Both the position numbers and the translations under genes were made by a program. From positions 682,001-746,000 of the forward strand of contig JAIUCV010000391.1 of assembly GCA_026724425.1 (NCBI GenBank): DNA of 64,000 nucleotides. The letters run 5' to 3'. This document shows, one piece after another, positions 24,380 to 36,862 of the stretch. Every line of letters starts with the position of its first letter. Within the stretch, counting starts at the first letter, position 1. The DNA is from Erythrophleum ivorense. Its lineage: Eukaryota > Streptophyta > Magnoliopsida > Fabales > Fabaceae. The notes under the pieces are model-generated. The model ran no database searches, was not told the DNA's origin, and worked only from the letters and a program-made list of their open reading frames with translations.

Positions 24380-24562
24380 GCACACATTCGTTGGTAGTTC
24401 TTCAAAAATTGCAAACGAAACATTTTTGTTAACGGTTATTAAAAAAACCACCAACAAAAACACTGGATATAGTTGGCGATTCTTAGTTGACAGTTTTGTA
24501 TTAACTGCTAACTAAAACCTAATGAATGTTGGTGGTTGTTTTATAACGACCAACTAAAGGTA
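24380..24562 (+). repeat. CACTA 5' subterminal repeats
   Basis: Short copies of the GTTGGTGG / CCACCAACAAAA motif in both orientations just inside the left end. In the superfamily such repeats are binding sites for the element's own proteins. Confidence 0.7.
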
Positions 24563-25263
24563 GAAGCTAGCGCACAACCTTAACCTTCCACCACTCTAGC
24601 TCATTATCTTCTATGCCATTCCTCGATGGTTCTTTCCCCATTTTTGGCAACTTTCCTCTTTTTCCTATGGCTTCCACCCTGGCAACATTAGTTTCACACC
24701 CCATCAGTTCATTCGGCCTCCTCTGCAGCTTGTTCCTTTTTGCTCGTTGTCTTCTTGGAAATATAAAGGTATTTCTCAACTATCTTTCTACCTTGTATGT
24801 AAATTTCCTTTTTTTTGTTGGTTATTTAATTTTGAATGATTTTCTGGTTGTGGTTCATGTTACAAATACATCATTCACTAACATTTTCTAGAATTTGTAC
24901 ATAACATATCAAGTAGCAAGTTCTTAGTTGATCATTTGGCTTTTGTGTGTGTTGTAGAGTTGAAATAAAACATGCATCAATTATTTGCCTTTTGTGTGTG
25001 TTGCCGAGTTGAAATAAAACATTAGCTCCCCTGTCATTATTAAAGCCCATTTTATGTAAAAATTATAAAGCATGAGTTTCTTAACACTTCCAATCATTGC
25101 TTTGTTATTATGAACTACTGGAATATTATAGTTTTAGTTTAAAGAAAGGGCTTAACTTAGAAAACTTCTATTTTTAAGCCATTATGCTACAGGTTTTTCT
25201 TTAAGATATAGATTGATTTTGGCTATTATTCTAACTTGTGTGTTTGAATTTCATTACAGGTGA

Positions 25264-26030
25264 ATGGCTTCTCTAGGTGGTCATGATAATGCTCCAAATG
25301 ATGTGACAAAGGAGATAAATCATATTAAATGAGGTTTGACCATCCTGAAAGAAGTGACCCACGTAAGAAGTATTGGGACAAAATTTGAAGTTCAATGGAA
25401 TGTTAAGGGTCAACTAATTAAGAAAAACAGTAAAAAATTGATCAGCTACATTAGAGTTATGGCTCATATGAATGTGCACATCACTGTAAGTGATTGGTGA
25501 TAGGTCGACCAAGCCACGAAGAGCGTGATTTAAGATGAAATAGTGGTAACATACTCTGCCACTTTGTTTATGTTATTTCTTATATATACATGCTCTGACA
25601 AGTTGATTTTATTGGTTTGCAGATTTCTTTTGATATTGATCAGAGTCAGATGAGATTTGTACTTAGGACAGCCAGTAAGTCACTAAATTTATTTTGATAC
25701 ATACTTAATAGTAAATTCTTATGAGATGCTGATGGGAACATCTTTAAGTGTCCCCCTGAATTATTTCAAGCTATGATAATTCAGAAGGCTTGGGATGCTT
25801 TTACTGGTCGACGTCAAGAGGAGTCTTTTTATGTAATCATATTTTACAATATATAGTTGTTTATTGTAGTGTGCAATAGTATGTATTGATTTGATTATTA
25901 TGTCTTTTCATAGAAATTAAGCCATGAGAATCGAGAAAGAGCATAGAATAACCTATACTTGTATAAGAAAGGGCGATTGGGATACTCAGGCCTTGAGCAA
26001 CAGATGATACATGAATATATATGTCATATA
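25264..26030 (+). pseudogene. Degenerate plant En/Spm-type transposase-associated protein
   Basis: The first exon-like block starts ATGGCTTCTC at 25,264, has an early stop, then GLTILKEVTHVRSIGTKFEV, WNVKGQLIKKNSKKLISYI and VHITVSDW. Block two (25,621-25,680) reads FDIDQSQMRFVLRTA after a TTGCAG acceptor. Block three (about 25,735-25,835) has KCPPELFQA and KAWDAFTGRRQEESF. Block four (about 25,918-26,010) has KLSHENRERA and LYKKGRLGYSGLEQQM. This order matches the Ptta/En/Spm plant transposase domain (DNA binding in CACTA transposition). Several stops and no continuous frame mark it as a pseudogene. Confidence 0.75.
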
Positions 26031-26532
26031 CTTATGAATCTATAATGTGATGTAATGCAATACTTACACATTAGTGTTTTGTCCTAATACACAGATCGAG
26101 TAGGAGGGATTAGAAGTTAGCATAGTATCACATCATATTCTTTAGAAGGTAGTTTGAGTCAATAAAAGTGAGCAAAATTGATAGTGAGCACGTCCTTGAA
26201 GTTTAGAACAAATGTGTAAGTATTGACTAATTATTTAAATTTTCAATCATTTTATTTCATTTTCTTATTTTCAATAATATTTGCCTTTTAATTTATATGT
26301 CATAGGACGCCTTATCATAGACCTTCGCATAAGGCAATATGCTCTGAAGGGGTAAGAATTTGATGAAGATGCAGATGATAGGGATGCAGGCAGTGGAAGT
26401 TAGCCTCAACTATAAAGACAATTGCACACTACCCTCTCAGCATCTCCCTGAGGTAATTACTTTCTTTTACTAAGTTAACAATTAAGTACTTTCACTACTT
26501 ATCAGTAAGTTCTTATGTTATAATTTGTTTAG

Positions 26533-27107
26533 GGTGAAACAGACTGTCTATTATTGTTAGATACCCCTACTCATTTTATGGTTACAAAGGGTCATATGTT
26601 TAACATTGCAGGAGACATACTTCACAATACAATACTTCCCATTGACCACGTGAAAGAAGCGGTTAATATCCCAATAGAGGAGAATGCTGAATTGCTTGTT
26701 TCTAGCAAGGACGTAAGAGTAATAGGATAAACAATGGGGAGTTTCATTGCATGGACCACCAATCTCATTACAGTAGCTCCATTAAGATAGGTTTGCTAGT
26801 TGACACTTACTTTTGGTTCACTTCCTTTATAAATCTTGCTTGATTCCAAATTAGACTGACTCACTTTGTTGCATAGTCTAAAGGGAAACACCTGAAAGTG
26901 TTGGGACTTAGTAAGGAATCAATTACTGCATCATGGAAGCCAAAGCCTTACCTGCAAGTTTCAAATATTTACATATTGGCCTTTGAAGCGTTAGTGGAAC
27001 AAATGTTAAGGAATGATGACATGAAAGTTGTAGATTTCGATAAAGAGATTTATAATAGAGAAACACAAGATCTGCTTAGACAAGAAGTAATAAATGATGT
27101 CCTCTAA
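26533..27107 (+). pseudogene. Middle segment of the CACTA protein (DUF8039-like)
   Basis: After a GTTTAG acceptor the frame reads ETDCLLLLDT, then VTKGHMFNIAGDILHN, IDHVKEAVNIPI, a stop, and GSFIAWTTNLI. This resembles the DUF8039 segment usually found between the En/Spm transposase part and a Ulp1 domain in plant CACTA proteins. A second open block, 26,883-27,107, contains KHLKVLGLSKESITASWKP and ends VINDVL; it reads as linker to the protease part. At least one internal stop is present at about 26,728. Confidence 0.6.
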
Positions 27108-27209
27108 CACGAGATGATATGGGCCACTGTTATTAACTTATATGCCAGGTACTTCTTCCATTGTACATAAACTATTTTTTACTATGTTTATTTCAGTGTA
27201 TCATTGATC

Positions 27210-27960
27210 TGTTTATTTCTTCATCTCAGGTACTTATACTATATGTTCTTGGTCCCTAGCAACCTCACAAGCAGGTTCGTGTTCATCAATCCCTATGATA
27301 TAGCCACTTTTACTCCACAAATTCTGCATAGCCAGCTTACAAGTCAATCACAACAAGTAATGTATCTATTCATTGCAAGAGCTGATAATAAGGTTTATTC
27401 TTGGCTCCTTACATGCAAGGGTGAGTTACTTATTTCTAATCTTTTCAATAATGTGTAATTTGAATGTCAACTGTTTAATTACAATTAGCTAATATCGGTT
27501 AATTGTGTTAGGGCATACTAGATGTTGGTCGTCATGAATCCATGTGTTTCGAAGATATATTTCATGGATCTGATGAATGGTGACCTAATAAATTGTTTGC
27601 AGATACAAGAGTTATTCAATCAGTAAGCATATGCATTTATTTTCTATGTGTTTCTATATATTTGTGTATTTTAATTTCAAAACATATTCTTATGTTAAAT
27701 TTTTTTCCACTTGCTTCATAAAGCCATGGTGATGTTCCACCAAATCGCAGTCTTAAGATGCTGAAGTCAAAAACACTCGCCACGTTATACAAATGGAACA
27801 AAATAAATGTATTTATCAATATTCAGGCAATTATTGAGCACACCATTTCCTAAAGTTTTATATTGAATTTTTATAGTGTCCAAAACAACTAAACAGCATA
27901 GATTGTGGATACTATGTGATGAGATTTATAAAGGATATCATCACACATGGATAGTCTACA
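27210..27960 (+). pseudogene. Ulp1-like cysteine protease domain, degenerate
   Basis: Blocks on the plus strand read YLYYMFLVPSNLT, FVFINPYDIATFTPQILHSQ, VMYLFIARADNKVYSWLL and, near 27,875-27,960, PKQLNSIDCGYYVMRFIKDI. The last is the Ulp1/SUMO-protease catalytic Cys motif (Q...DCGYYVMRF). The His expected before the W in the first half of the domain is not evident (YSWLL here), and there are stops between blocks, so the enzyme is not functional. Ulp1-like tails are common in plant CACTA and MULE elements. Confidence 0.72.
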
Positions 27961-28689
27961 ATCTCAGACACGGTATGTAATTCAGTCCCTTTAAGTGATT
28001 GGATAGTTTTCCCTTGCCTCTACGTGTCCTTGTATACAAAAATTTAACTATAGGATGGTGTTGGTTGCTAGTAATTTACTGTTACTAGTTGTATTTAGTG
28101 ATATTAGTTGTAATTTAGTGTAATTTGTTGTCATTAGTTGTAAAGAGAAGGCTTAAGACCCAAGGAATATCTATTTTTAAGCCATTATACTGCTAATTTT
28201 TCTTTGATATAAATTTGTTTTAAAATAATATTTTAAAATTTGACCAAATTCCAGTTATCTAACTTCAAATTGTTCTTATTATATTTCATTTTATAGTATT
28301 TCTCATATTCATATTGTAACGAATATTCTAATACTCAGATAGATGAACCCAAGGAAGAGTGGTCTCAATATGTGTTCCAACAATGTCTATTGGTTCAGTA
28401 TTAGCTTGTGTTAATTTCTAACTTTGTTTTAATTTAATTATTGATTATAATTGTTCTTTGATAGATTAATACAAAGAAATAATTTTTTTTAATTAAATGA
28501 CTGTAATTGTCCTTTATAATTTTTCTTCTTAAAAGAATAAGAGTTCTTTGATTATTTTGAGTTATTGAATATTGATAACTAGAATCAAATAAAGAATAGG
28601 GATGAACCAAATGCCAAAACTTACTCTAAGTACATAAATTGTATGTGAAAAAGAAGAAAAAGTTAGCTGTTCAAAATAAAAACACCAAT

Positions 28690-28992
28690 AAATAGGAATT
28701 TGTTGGTAGTTTTTAGTTGACTGCCAACAAAGGTCTCATATTTTGTTGTAGTTAGGTTATAACCACCAACAAAAATAGCACCTTTTGTTGGCGGTGTGTA
28801 ATTAACCACCAATAAAGAATTCCTTTTTGTTGGTGATTTTTTAATTAACCGCCAACAAAAGCCTCCTCTTTTGTTGGTGGTTACTAACTGCCAACAAAAG
28901 CTTGGTAGCTTTGTTGGCGATTGCGTTATTGGCGGTTACTATCCGCCAATGAATATGAAAAAAACTACTAATAAAGCCTTCTCTTGGCAGTG
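28690..28992 (+). repeat. CACTA 3' subterminal repeats and terminus
   Basis: About a dozen copies of TTTGTTGGCGGTT-like motifs alternating with the complement CCGCCAACAAAA, running into the CTTGGCAGTG terminus. Confidence 0.8.
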
Positions 28993-30578
28993 TTATCCAC
29001 TTGTTAGAATCTTCTATGTGTCATAAATTTTCCATTTTCCCTAAATTGTTTTAAAATGTAGAATAATGTATATATATGCATGTGCATCCAACAATGATAG
29101 ATCTCTCTTGTGTCCACTAATTTTTCTTTACTCATTGTTTTTGATAAAGTATTTCAAAAATTCAAAAAATAAAAGGCTTGAATGCTAAAAAATGTATATG
29201 AGAAGCAAATGTGATGTGTGTAAAGAAATATGCATTTAATGTTCATAGAATTCTTCAAGGTAAGTAGGGGCAAGGTAAAAGGAGAGTTAAAAATTTTAAG
29301 TGATGTCTATTATGACATAATTATTATTCAAAAGTATCTATCCCTTTTTATAACCTTTTAAAATTAGGGGCACAAAAATTATTTCCCATATACAAAATTA
29401 CCTTTTTTCTTTTTCATTTCTTTTTCTATTTTAAACTTTTCTATGTATTAAATGGGCTTCTCTGTTTTTTTTTTTTACAAAGAAACATGAGGGGAAAATA
29501 TGATTCAAAGAAACTGTTTAGGTCTAAAAGTCAATTTTTAAACTTTGTTTTATACTCATCCTACCATCTTTACTTCTTTCCCCTTCAAGTAGGCTTCTAT
29601 TACACTTTACTCCTACACTTATTCCACCATCTTTGCTCATTTCCTTCTTCAATTTAATTTGAAATTGAATTAAGCTTTACAACATGCATTTTGTTTTTCT
29701 ATATTATTATACATGTCATTTAAGACCTTTGTACTTTTTAACCTCCTAAACTCAAATAAAAAGATAAAAATAGTATTTTCCATAAAGAAATGTAAATATA
29801 AATTATAATTTAAGAAAAAGAAGTCAAATATATGTGGAAGATAATGAAAATTTATTTTATATTTTTATAAATTTTATTTTTAATTTTAAATATAAAAAAT
29901 ATTTAATTTTAATTAAAAAATATCTTTATATCTATAAAAAGAGTTCAACCAATTATAGTAAATGTTGCTCTAAAGCATCACCTTCTCTATCCACTTGTCA
30001 ATAGCTTACATATGTCATGACTTTTCCCTTTTTGGTTATATATGTACTCAATGGTGATAGAACTCATTGTTTTAGATAAATTAATTCAAAAATAAAAAAA
30101 ATCCAATAGCTTGAATGGAAGGAAACGTAAAAGAGAAGGCGATGTGGTGTATAAGAAGAAATATGCATTAAATGTCCATAGAATTCTTTAGATAAGTATA
30201 AGGAAGGGGAAAACGAAATTTAAAATTTTATATTTATTATGACCTTATAATTATTACTCAATAGTATCTATTTCTTTGTATTATTTTTTTAAAGTAGAGG
30301 CATAAAAGTTATTTCTCATCTCTAAGATCACATTTTTATGTTCTATTTCCATTCTTATTCCCAATTTTCTATGTATCAAATGGGCCTATATATATATATA
30401 TTTACAAAGTAACATAGAGGAGAAATATAAAGTAAAGAAAATGTTTAGCTTCTAAAGTCAACTTTGAAACTTAAGTCTTATACTCATCCCATAATCTCAA
30501 CAAATTACTATCTTCAAGTAGGCTACTATTACACTTTACTCCTACACCTATCCTACCATCTCTACTCATTTCGCTCTT
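28993..30578 (+). repeat. T-repeat unit 1 (rest) and unit 2 (left part)
   Basis: Uninterrupted tandem-array sequence. The unit landmark AAAGAAATGTAAATATAAAT is at 29,784 and the TATA-like CTATAAAAAGAGTTCAACC at 29,932. Unit 1 is 998 bp after removing the CACTA element. It ends with the target-site copy CTCTT (30,574-30,578) of LTR F. Each unit carries about 62-bp sub-repeats with CATCTTTACTCATTTCC and ACACTTTACTCCTACAC. Confidence 0.78.
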
Positions 30579-32522
30579 TGTAACACAATATATTTTTAAC
30601 TCATTTCATGCCTTTGAATAACTCATTTCTAAGAATCATGTAAATTCTCAAAGAAAAAGGCATTAAAACAATAACTTTTCTAGCGTTGCGTTGTATATAA
30701 AAATTTTATACGTTGTCACGTGGATCATGTGAGCTCATACATCACATTCTTATATTTAAAATCATGAATACAACTCATTTGTATTATCAAAAGTGGCCTA
30801 CATCTCGTGGAACTCAAAGGGAAGCATAAAATGCATATATATATATATTCAGCCAGATTTTCCTATTTTCTGTCATAAATTTTGAAAAATCATAACTAAT
30901 TCTAGAAAAATTAAAATCATGCATTCTTGGCCATTCTAGAAAGCTATACATGTCTAATTCATGTCAAAAATATGTCCAAACCATAACATCCAACACAGAA
31001 GATTTTTAAAATTCGAAATAGTCTAGAGGTCTGGCTGTCCATTGGTGTTATCATAGAATTCTGTAGCAAACTTCACAAATATCTAATTAATTCTAAAAAA
31101 ATCCAATCCATGCAAATGATAATAATATGAAAAGATGTGGATGTTAGCTAGAGGAAAAAATAACTAATCTTCAGGCATCGAAAATCAATCAAATAATACC
31201 TGAGCTCAGTTGGAGTTCTTAACACTGAACAGAATTTTTAAAAGTTCATATCTCTAACTCTAGACATCCACATGAGGTGCTTCTAGTTGGCACAAGTTAC
31301 TGTGAATGTCTAGTTTCTCTGTATAAAATTTCATGGTAATTGGATATCATTCGAGTCCTGTGTGACATATTTCATTTTCGAACCAGTATGAACAGTGACA
31401 TGACCAAAACTAACAAATTTGAAAATTTGAAAATTCATCAAATATTCTCTAAACATTCGAAAATTTTGTTCTTTAGCCTCCCAAAAATCTTTCAACAAAC
31501 TCTAATTGCATGCCAAATCTCAAATTAAGAAGAGCTCATTTGGATAAAAAGTGACATGAAGTTCTATTATGATCAATTTTGACTCCATATGGGATATCAA
31601 AATGTCCAAATGACTTTCTTTAGGGTTTGACACCTCTTGGGCAAGTCTAAAGGCATAAATAGGACTTATATGAGTTTTCCAAATGGTTTCAAATCTCATG
31701 CATCTCAATTTGGCCATTCCACTTCCATTCATACGTGAAATTCCATAATGCAAAATTGCCATTACATGACCAAAATGAGTATTTCCATACATATAACCCT
31801 AACTCTCATTTATACACAATACATTAACATAATTATACATACTCATAACATCATAGGTCATATACAACTAAGGATTTCATCAATTGCTATCCATAAGGCC
31901 TTAAAGTAGCAATTTTAAGACACTTTAATGTTATGCTCTGATCTTCAAGGTAGTTGGCTTCCATTACCTTGCTTTCTTGGTCCACCTAGCATGTTAGAAC
32001 ATTGCAGAGGAGGAGATGAGATTTAAAGAATCCCAATAACTCATCTCCCATTCAATCATATATAAAGTATGCAAAACAAGTCTTACAAATGCATGCATGA
32101 GCATGTTGTCAAGTGTAAACATTCAAAAAGCATTTTCATTATTTGGGCAAGTTATACATGGCATACAAAGGCTTGCCAAGAAAGTGAATTTACCTCACCC
32201 ATTTACTTGTGAATTTTGGACTTGCCTCACCCATTCTTTAAGAGGTTCTTAAACTCAACTATACTCTTGGGAGTCAACCTCACTTTTGGGAGACTCTTTA
32301 CTTTGTCTCAATTAATCTTAAGGGCTCTTAACTCATCATCACCATGGCTAAGGATTCTTGGCCTCACCGCACTCAAGAAAATATCATAAATATCATTTGG
32401 AAAATATAATGCATCATCATGGTACTATGGAGTAAGAGCTCATACTAAAATATTTTTTTATAGCTTAAAATACATATACACATATTCAAAGACCAGTAAA
32501 GCAAGCAATCATGTATGAGAGA
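30579..32522 (-). mobile_element. LTR F, left part (antisense)
   Basis: Starts TGTAACACAA directly after CTCTT. The antisense minisatellite is at 32,185-32,365. It is interrupted at 32,523 by LTR G and resumes at 39,119. The ends are flanked by CTCTT (30,574 and 40,865), a perfect target-site duplication. Length without G is about 3.69 kb. Confidence 0.87.
32185..32365 (-). repeat. LTR-internal minisatellite in LTR F
   Basis: Antisense units with TTACCTCACCC, GACTTGCCTCACCC and GACTCTTTACTTTGTCTC steps. Confidence 0.72.
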
Positions 32523-33984
32523 TGTAACACCATAAATTCTGGCTCATTTCATAACATTCATAAGCTTCATATCATCATTTCCATGAGAGCACATGAAAAA
32601 GGGACCGAAAATACTAGGTTTATTTGCGTTGCGTCATACTTAAAAATTGCAATCGGTGTCACGTGAACCTTGTGAGCTCATACTATATATTCTCATATTT
32701 AATTACATCAAAAAAGCTCATTTGCATCATAAAATTATGCCCACAACTCATGGAAACAGAAATAAAGCATGGAATATGAAGATTCATTATCAGCCAGATT
32801 TGCTCCAATTTTTTATCAAACTTTGGAAAATTATAACTAATTCTAAAAAAATTGAAATCATGTAATCTTAGTTATTCTAGGAAGCTATAGATGTATGCTT
32901 CACACTAAAAATATGCCAAGACCATAACATTCGTCACAGAGGACGTTTGACATCCAAAATAGTCCAAAGGTCTGACTGCATCCTGGAACTGTCACAGAAT
33001 TCTGTGGAAGATTTTGAAAATTTTGAATTAATTCCATAAAAATCTAATCTATTCAAATGATACCAATCTAGAAAGCTGTAGATGTTAACTAAAGAGGAAA
33101 AATATCTCCAGACCAATTCATTAAGCCCAGACCTTAGAATTCAATAGAACAGTACTTATGGTCGGGTAAATTACTGATACTGGACAGAAACTTCAAAAAT
33201 TCATATCTCCCTCTCTAGACCTCCAAATGAGGTGTTTGTAGTTGATATGAGTCACTGTGAATATCTAGTTTTTGTGTATAAAATTTCATAATAATTGAAC
33301 ATCATTTGAGCCTTGTGTGATAGAAAACAATTTCGGACCAAATAAATAGTGCAGCAAACCAAAAATCATAAAAATTGCCAACTTTGAAAAATCATCAAAT
33401 ATTCTGTAGACTTCCAAAAATTATGATCTTTATCTTTCCAAAAAGATCTTAATGAGACTTAATTGCATGACAAATCTCAGATCAAGACTAACTCATTTGG
33501 CTAAAAAGTGATATAGGGTTCCATCATGGTCAAATTTGGCTCCATATGAGGTACCAAACTTGCGAAATGGCTTTCCCTTGGTTGTGACACCTTTTGTGCA
33601 AGTCTAAAAGTGCATTTAAAATTTTTTTGAGTTGCCCAAATGGTCACAAACTTTGTGCATCTCATTTTGGCTATTCAACCCACACTTATGCACATTTCCA
33701 TGAAACTTTCAAATTGCATACTTGGGCATTACATACTCAACATATATGCTAGAGTTTGTACATCATATTCATACCTCTAAACATCACAAAATATCATATT
33801 TACACATGTCTCAAGGGTCATAGACTATTTACAACATCATATACATTATAAAGCATCATTATGGTTCTAAAAAGAATAAAATTAGACATATAGTTATCAA
33901 TCTTCCTTCTTTATTGTTGTTGGCTCCCATTTCCATAGCTACTTAGTCCACCTAGCATGTTAGGACATTGGGGAGGAGGGGATG
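32523..33984 (-). mobile_element. LTR G, left part (antisense)
   Basis: Starts TGTAACACCATAAATTC after AGAGA (32,518-32,522). It is interrupted after GGATG (33,980-33,984) by LTR H and resumes at 36,863. The right end is at 39,113, followed by AAAGA, giving a duplication with one mismatch. G without H is about 3.7 kb, the same size as F. Confidence 0.87.
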
Positions 33985-34059
33985 TGTAACAACCAGGAAA
34001 AAAAAGAAGAAGAGAAAAGCTGAAAATTTTCAAAGGGCTGAAAATTTTCTAAGTCTGCT

Positions 34060-34288
34060 AGCTACAGCCCGGTGATAACGAATGTACCTGTTCGCTATAG
34101 CGAGAAATGGTCTAGCTATTGCGAGAATGCCTTCTCACTATAGCGAAAATACTTCTAGCTATAGCGAGTTCGGGCACCCCATACAAAAACCAGGGCGTTG
34201 CTCGCCGTAGCGCACGCTGTACGAAGGCAGGGGTCTGGGACTGATACGAGCTCGCCGTAGCGAGGGTTATGGCTCGCTATAGCAAGGG
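34060..34288 (+). repeat. Palindromic CTATAG-type motif array in LTR H
   Basis: About ten motifs: TCGCTATAGCGA (12-bp perfect palindrome), CACTATAGCGA, GCTATAGCGAG, GCTCGCCGTAGCG and GCTCGCTATAGC. CpGs are better preserved than in E. Confidence 0.85.
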
Positions 34289-35017
34289 TTAGTCCGGAAA
34301 AGCGTAAAAAAAGAGGATTTAACCTATTAAACCATCCCAACTCCTTCTTTCACTCTGTAACCGACTTAAGCTCACTCTAAGATAGAGAAAAGAGCGGAGG
34401 AGAGAGAGAGAAGCCTAGAGGAGGAAGGAAAAACAAGAAAGGTAAGGATTTCTATGGCTTTTCTCTTAGCATGTTGTTCTTCTCTCCTTATCCTCTCTTC
34501 CCACGGTTTTGATAGTTAAAGTAGCCATGTTTTGAGCTTGGTTCAGAGGAGGGAGAGTAGAAAACCCCTCTTGAAGAAGACCCAGACCCATACATCTTTA
34601 CTTCTCCCTTGCTTCCTTTGTGAGAGCTTGAGCGAGGAAGGAGAGTGGATGAGTTCTAGTGAGAGAGAGAACCCCTAGCTCTCACATGCTTAGTAGGGTT
34701 GGTAGAAAGTAATCCCTAGCTTATGAATAAGTATTCAGAAAATAATTATATGCTTCTTGTGTGGCTAGGCTCAAGAGAAGCACTCCCATCTAGAGTTGAT
34801 TGTGAAAACCACAAGGGAAGAGACAAGTTGAAAGGAAAAGTTGTGATTAGCTAAAAAGGTAGCTCTCTCCACCTTCTTTCATGCATAAGATGTGTGCTTA
34901 CATTGTCTTGCTTGTGTGTATGTGTGTTTTGAACCATGAAAAGTATGCTAGCATGATGATGCCTTATGTATTTCCATGATGTTTTATGTAATTGTTTGGG
35001 TTTGCTTGAGTATGGAA

Positions 35018-35200
35018 AAGCCAATAACCCTTTAGCCATGGTGAGGATGAGCCAAAAACCCTCAAGTTGGTTGAGACAAAGTAAAGAGTCTCCCAAAAGT
35101 GAGGTTGACTCCCAAAGAGTAAGGGTTGAGTCTAAGAACCTCTTAAAGAATGAGTGAGGTAAGTCCAAATTCCACAGGTGAGTGGGTGAGGCTACTCCAT
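35018..35200 (+). repeat. LTR-internal minisatellite in LTR H
   Basis: Units with GCCAAAAACCCTCAAG and GAGTGAGGTAAGTCCAAA steps of about 35 bp. Confidence 0.72.
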
Positions 35201-36862
35201 TTACTTGGCAAGCTTTTATATGTTATGTATGGCCTACTCACATGTTGAAAATGTTCTTTTTATGTATGGCCAACTCAGATGTTACAAATGCTTTTCTTAT
35301 GATTTCATATGCTAATATGCCCATGCATACATTGTGAGACTTGTTTGCATGTTTTGTGTGTATGATTGAATGAGAAATAAGCCATTGAGATTCTTTGAAT
35401 CTCACTCCCCATCTCCACCACCCAACCATGCTAGGTGGACCAATTGAGGCAAGAGATGGGAGCCACCAAGCTTGAAGCTAGGAAGATTAGTGAAGACTTG
35501 TGAAAGAGCCTCTTGTAATTATTTTGCAGTTAAGCCAAGGGATGTATTCTAATGACATGATGTATATGATGTAGCAAGTCTAAATACTTGTAAATGAATG
35601 TATGTATCATATGTGTATGAGAATGAGACTATTTGAACAATGTAACAAGTTTTGGAATGAATGGCAAGTTCTTAGTATTGCTTTCATAGGTGTATGTGTT
35701 GGTGTGGGAGAGTGAGTTTTGCAAATCTGGGTTGTTAGACACTTGAGTCATATTTAATAGCCTATGTGGATGCATTTCCACGTGCTCATAGAGCTTTAGA
35801 GGTAGAAGAGGCAAATTTGGACCCTTGAAGCCTCATTTAACACATGAAAATGGTCATTTTGCCCATGATGTCCAAGTCTGACCAAATAACCTCTTCTTAC
35901 CTTGAAATTTGGCAGTGAATAGATCTTGTCTAGAGCTTTTTTGGAAGTTAAAGATCAAGTCATTTGGAGGTCTATATAATTTTCTATGATTTTTCAAAGT
36001 TGGTATCAGAAATTCAGATTTCCAGAAACACTGTTCATTTGGTCAGTTATGGAATTGTGTCATCCGAGGGGCAAACGTGATCCAATGATCACGAAATTTT
36101 ATAGGAAGAAACTAAACAGTCACAGTGACTTGTAACAACTGGAAGCACCTCATTTAGAGGTCTAGAGAGGAAGATATGAATTTTCGAAATTCCTACCCAG
36201 CATCAGTCATCCTACCAGACCCGAGGTACTGTTTCATTGGTTTCCAGGAGTTTGGTTTAATGAATTGATCTGGAGACATTTTTCCTCTCTAGTTAACATC
36301 CACATATTTCCATAGTGATATCATTTTCTTGCAGTGGATTTTTGTGGAATTAGTTAGATATTTTTGAAGTCCATATCAATAAACTGTGACAGTAGCAGAG
36401 CCCCTCCGACCAGTAGATGATTTTGCGTGTCAAACGCATTATATGTAAGACTTTATGAGTTGAATATATTTTTCCCATGAAATAGACAGTCTAATATTTC
36501 CAGAGTGATGAAGAGAGCATGTTTTCTATTTTTCTGTATTTAGTTATGAATTTGCAAACTTTGCCTAGAAATGAGGCCAAATCTGCCGAAAATGAATTTG
36601 CATGTCTCACATCCCTTTTTGCTTTCCATGAGTTCCAAGCATATTTTTGGAATTGAAATGAGTCTTAATAGTGAAATTAAACATGAGGATGCATAGAAAG
36701 AGCTCACTCGGTCCATGTGACACTAAAGTAAATGTCTACCCATGCATGATGCCATATGAGAATGAATATGAACCCTAAGAAAATGATCTCCCTTTTATGA
36801 TTCCCATATATATATGAGCATGTAAGGCATGATGGGTATGAGTTAGAAATGAAGGTGTTACA

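Larger units (their letters stand above)
24354..28992 (+). mobile_element. CACTA (En/Spm) DNA transposon, 4.64 kb, degenerate
   Basis: Begins CACTACCACAAAAATAG and ends CTTGGCAGTG, short inverted CACTA termini, flanked by the 3-bp duplication TTA (24,351-24,353 and 28,993-28,995) typical of the superfamily. Subterminal repeats of CCACCAACAAAA and TTGTTGGCGGTT lie at both ends. Inside are degenerate exons of the plant Ptta/En/Spm accessory transposase type, a DUF8039-like segment and a Ulp1 protease-like C-terminus. No TNP2 transposase was seen, so the element is non-autonomous. Removing it restores a T-repeat unit that matches the uninterrupted unit at about 29,975-30,020. Confidence 0.9.
33985..36862 (+). 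mobile_element. Solo LTR H, innermost of the second nest
   Basis: 2,878 bp, starting TGTAACAACC and ending GGTGTTACA, with a perfect GGATG duplication (33,980-33,984 and 36,863-36,867). Same subfamily as E and I: palindromic motif array 34,060-34,288, first-donor region AAAGGTAAGG (34,440), acceptor-side TGGCTAGGCTC (about 34,760), and minisatellite 35,018-35,200. It has a shorter leader than E. The motif array here is the least decayed, with a full palindrome TTCGCTATAGCGAG. Confidence 0.9.

Noticed and set aside
24613..24891. 92-codon hydrophobic frame near the left end of the CACTA element
   Set aside because: No family resemblance. It lies before the recognised exon blocks, and its composition is that of a T-rich non-coding stretch.
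34155..34340. Open frame on the minus strand inside LTR H
   Set aside because: It is created by the palindromic motif array and is not conserved in LTRs E or I.
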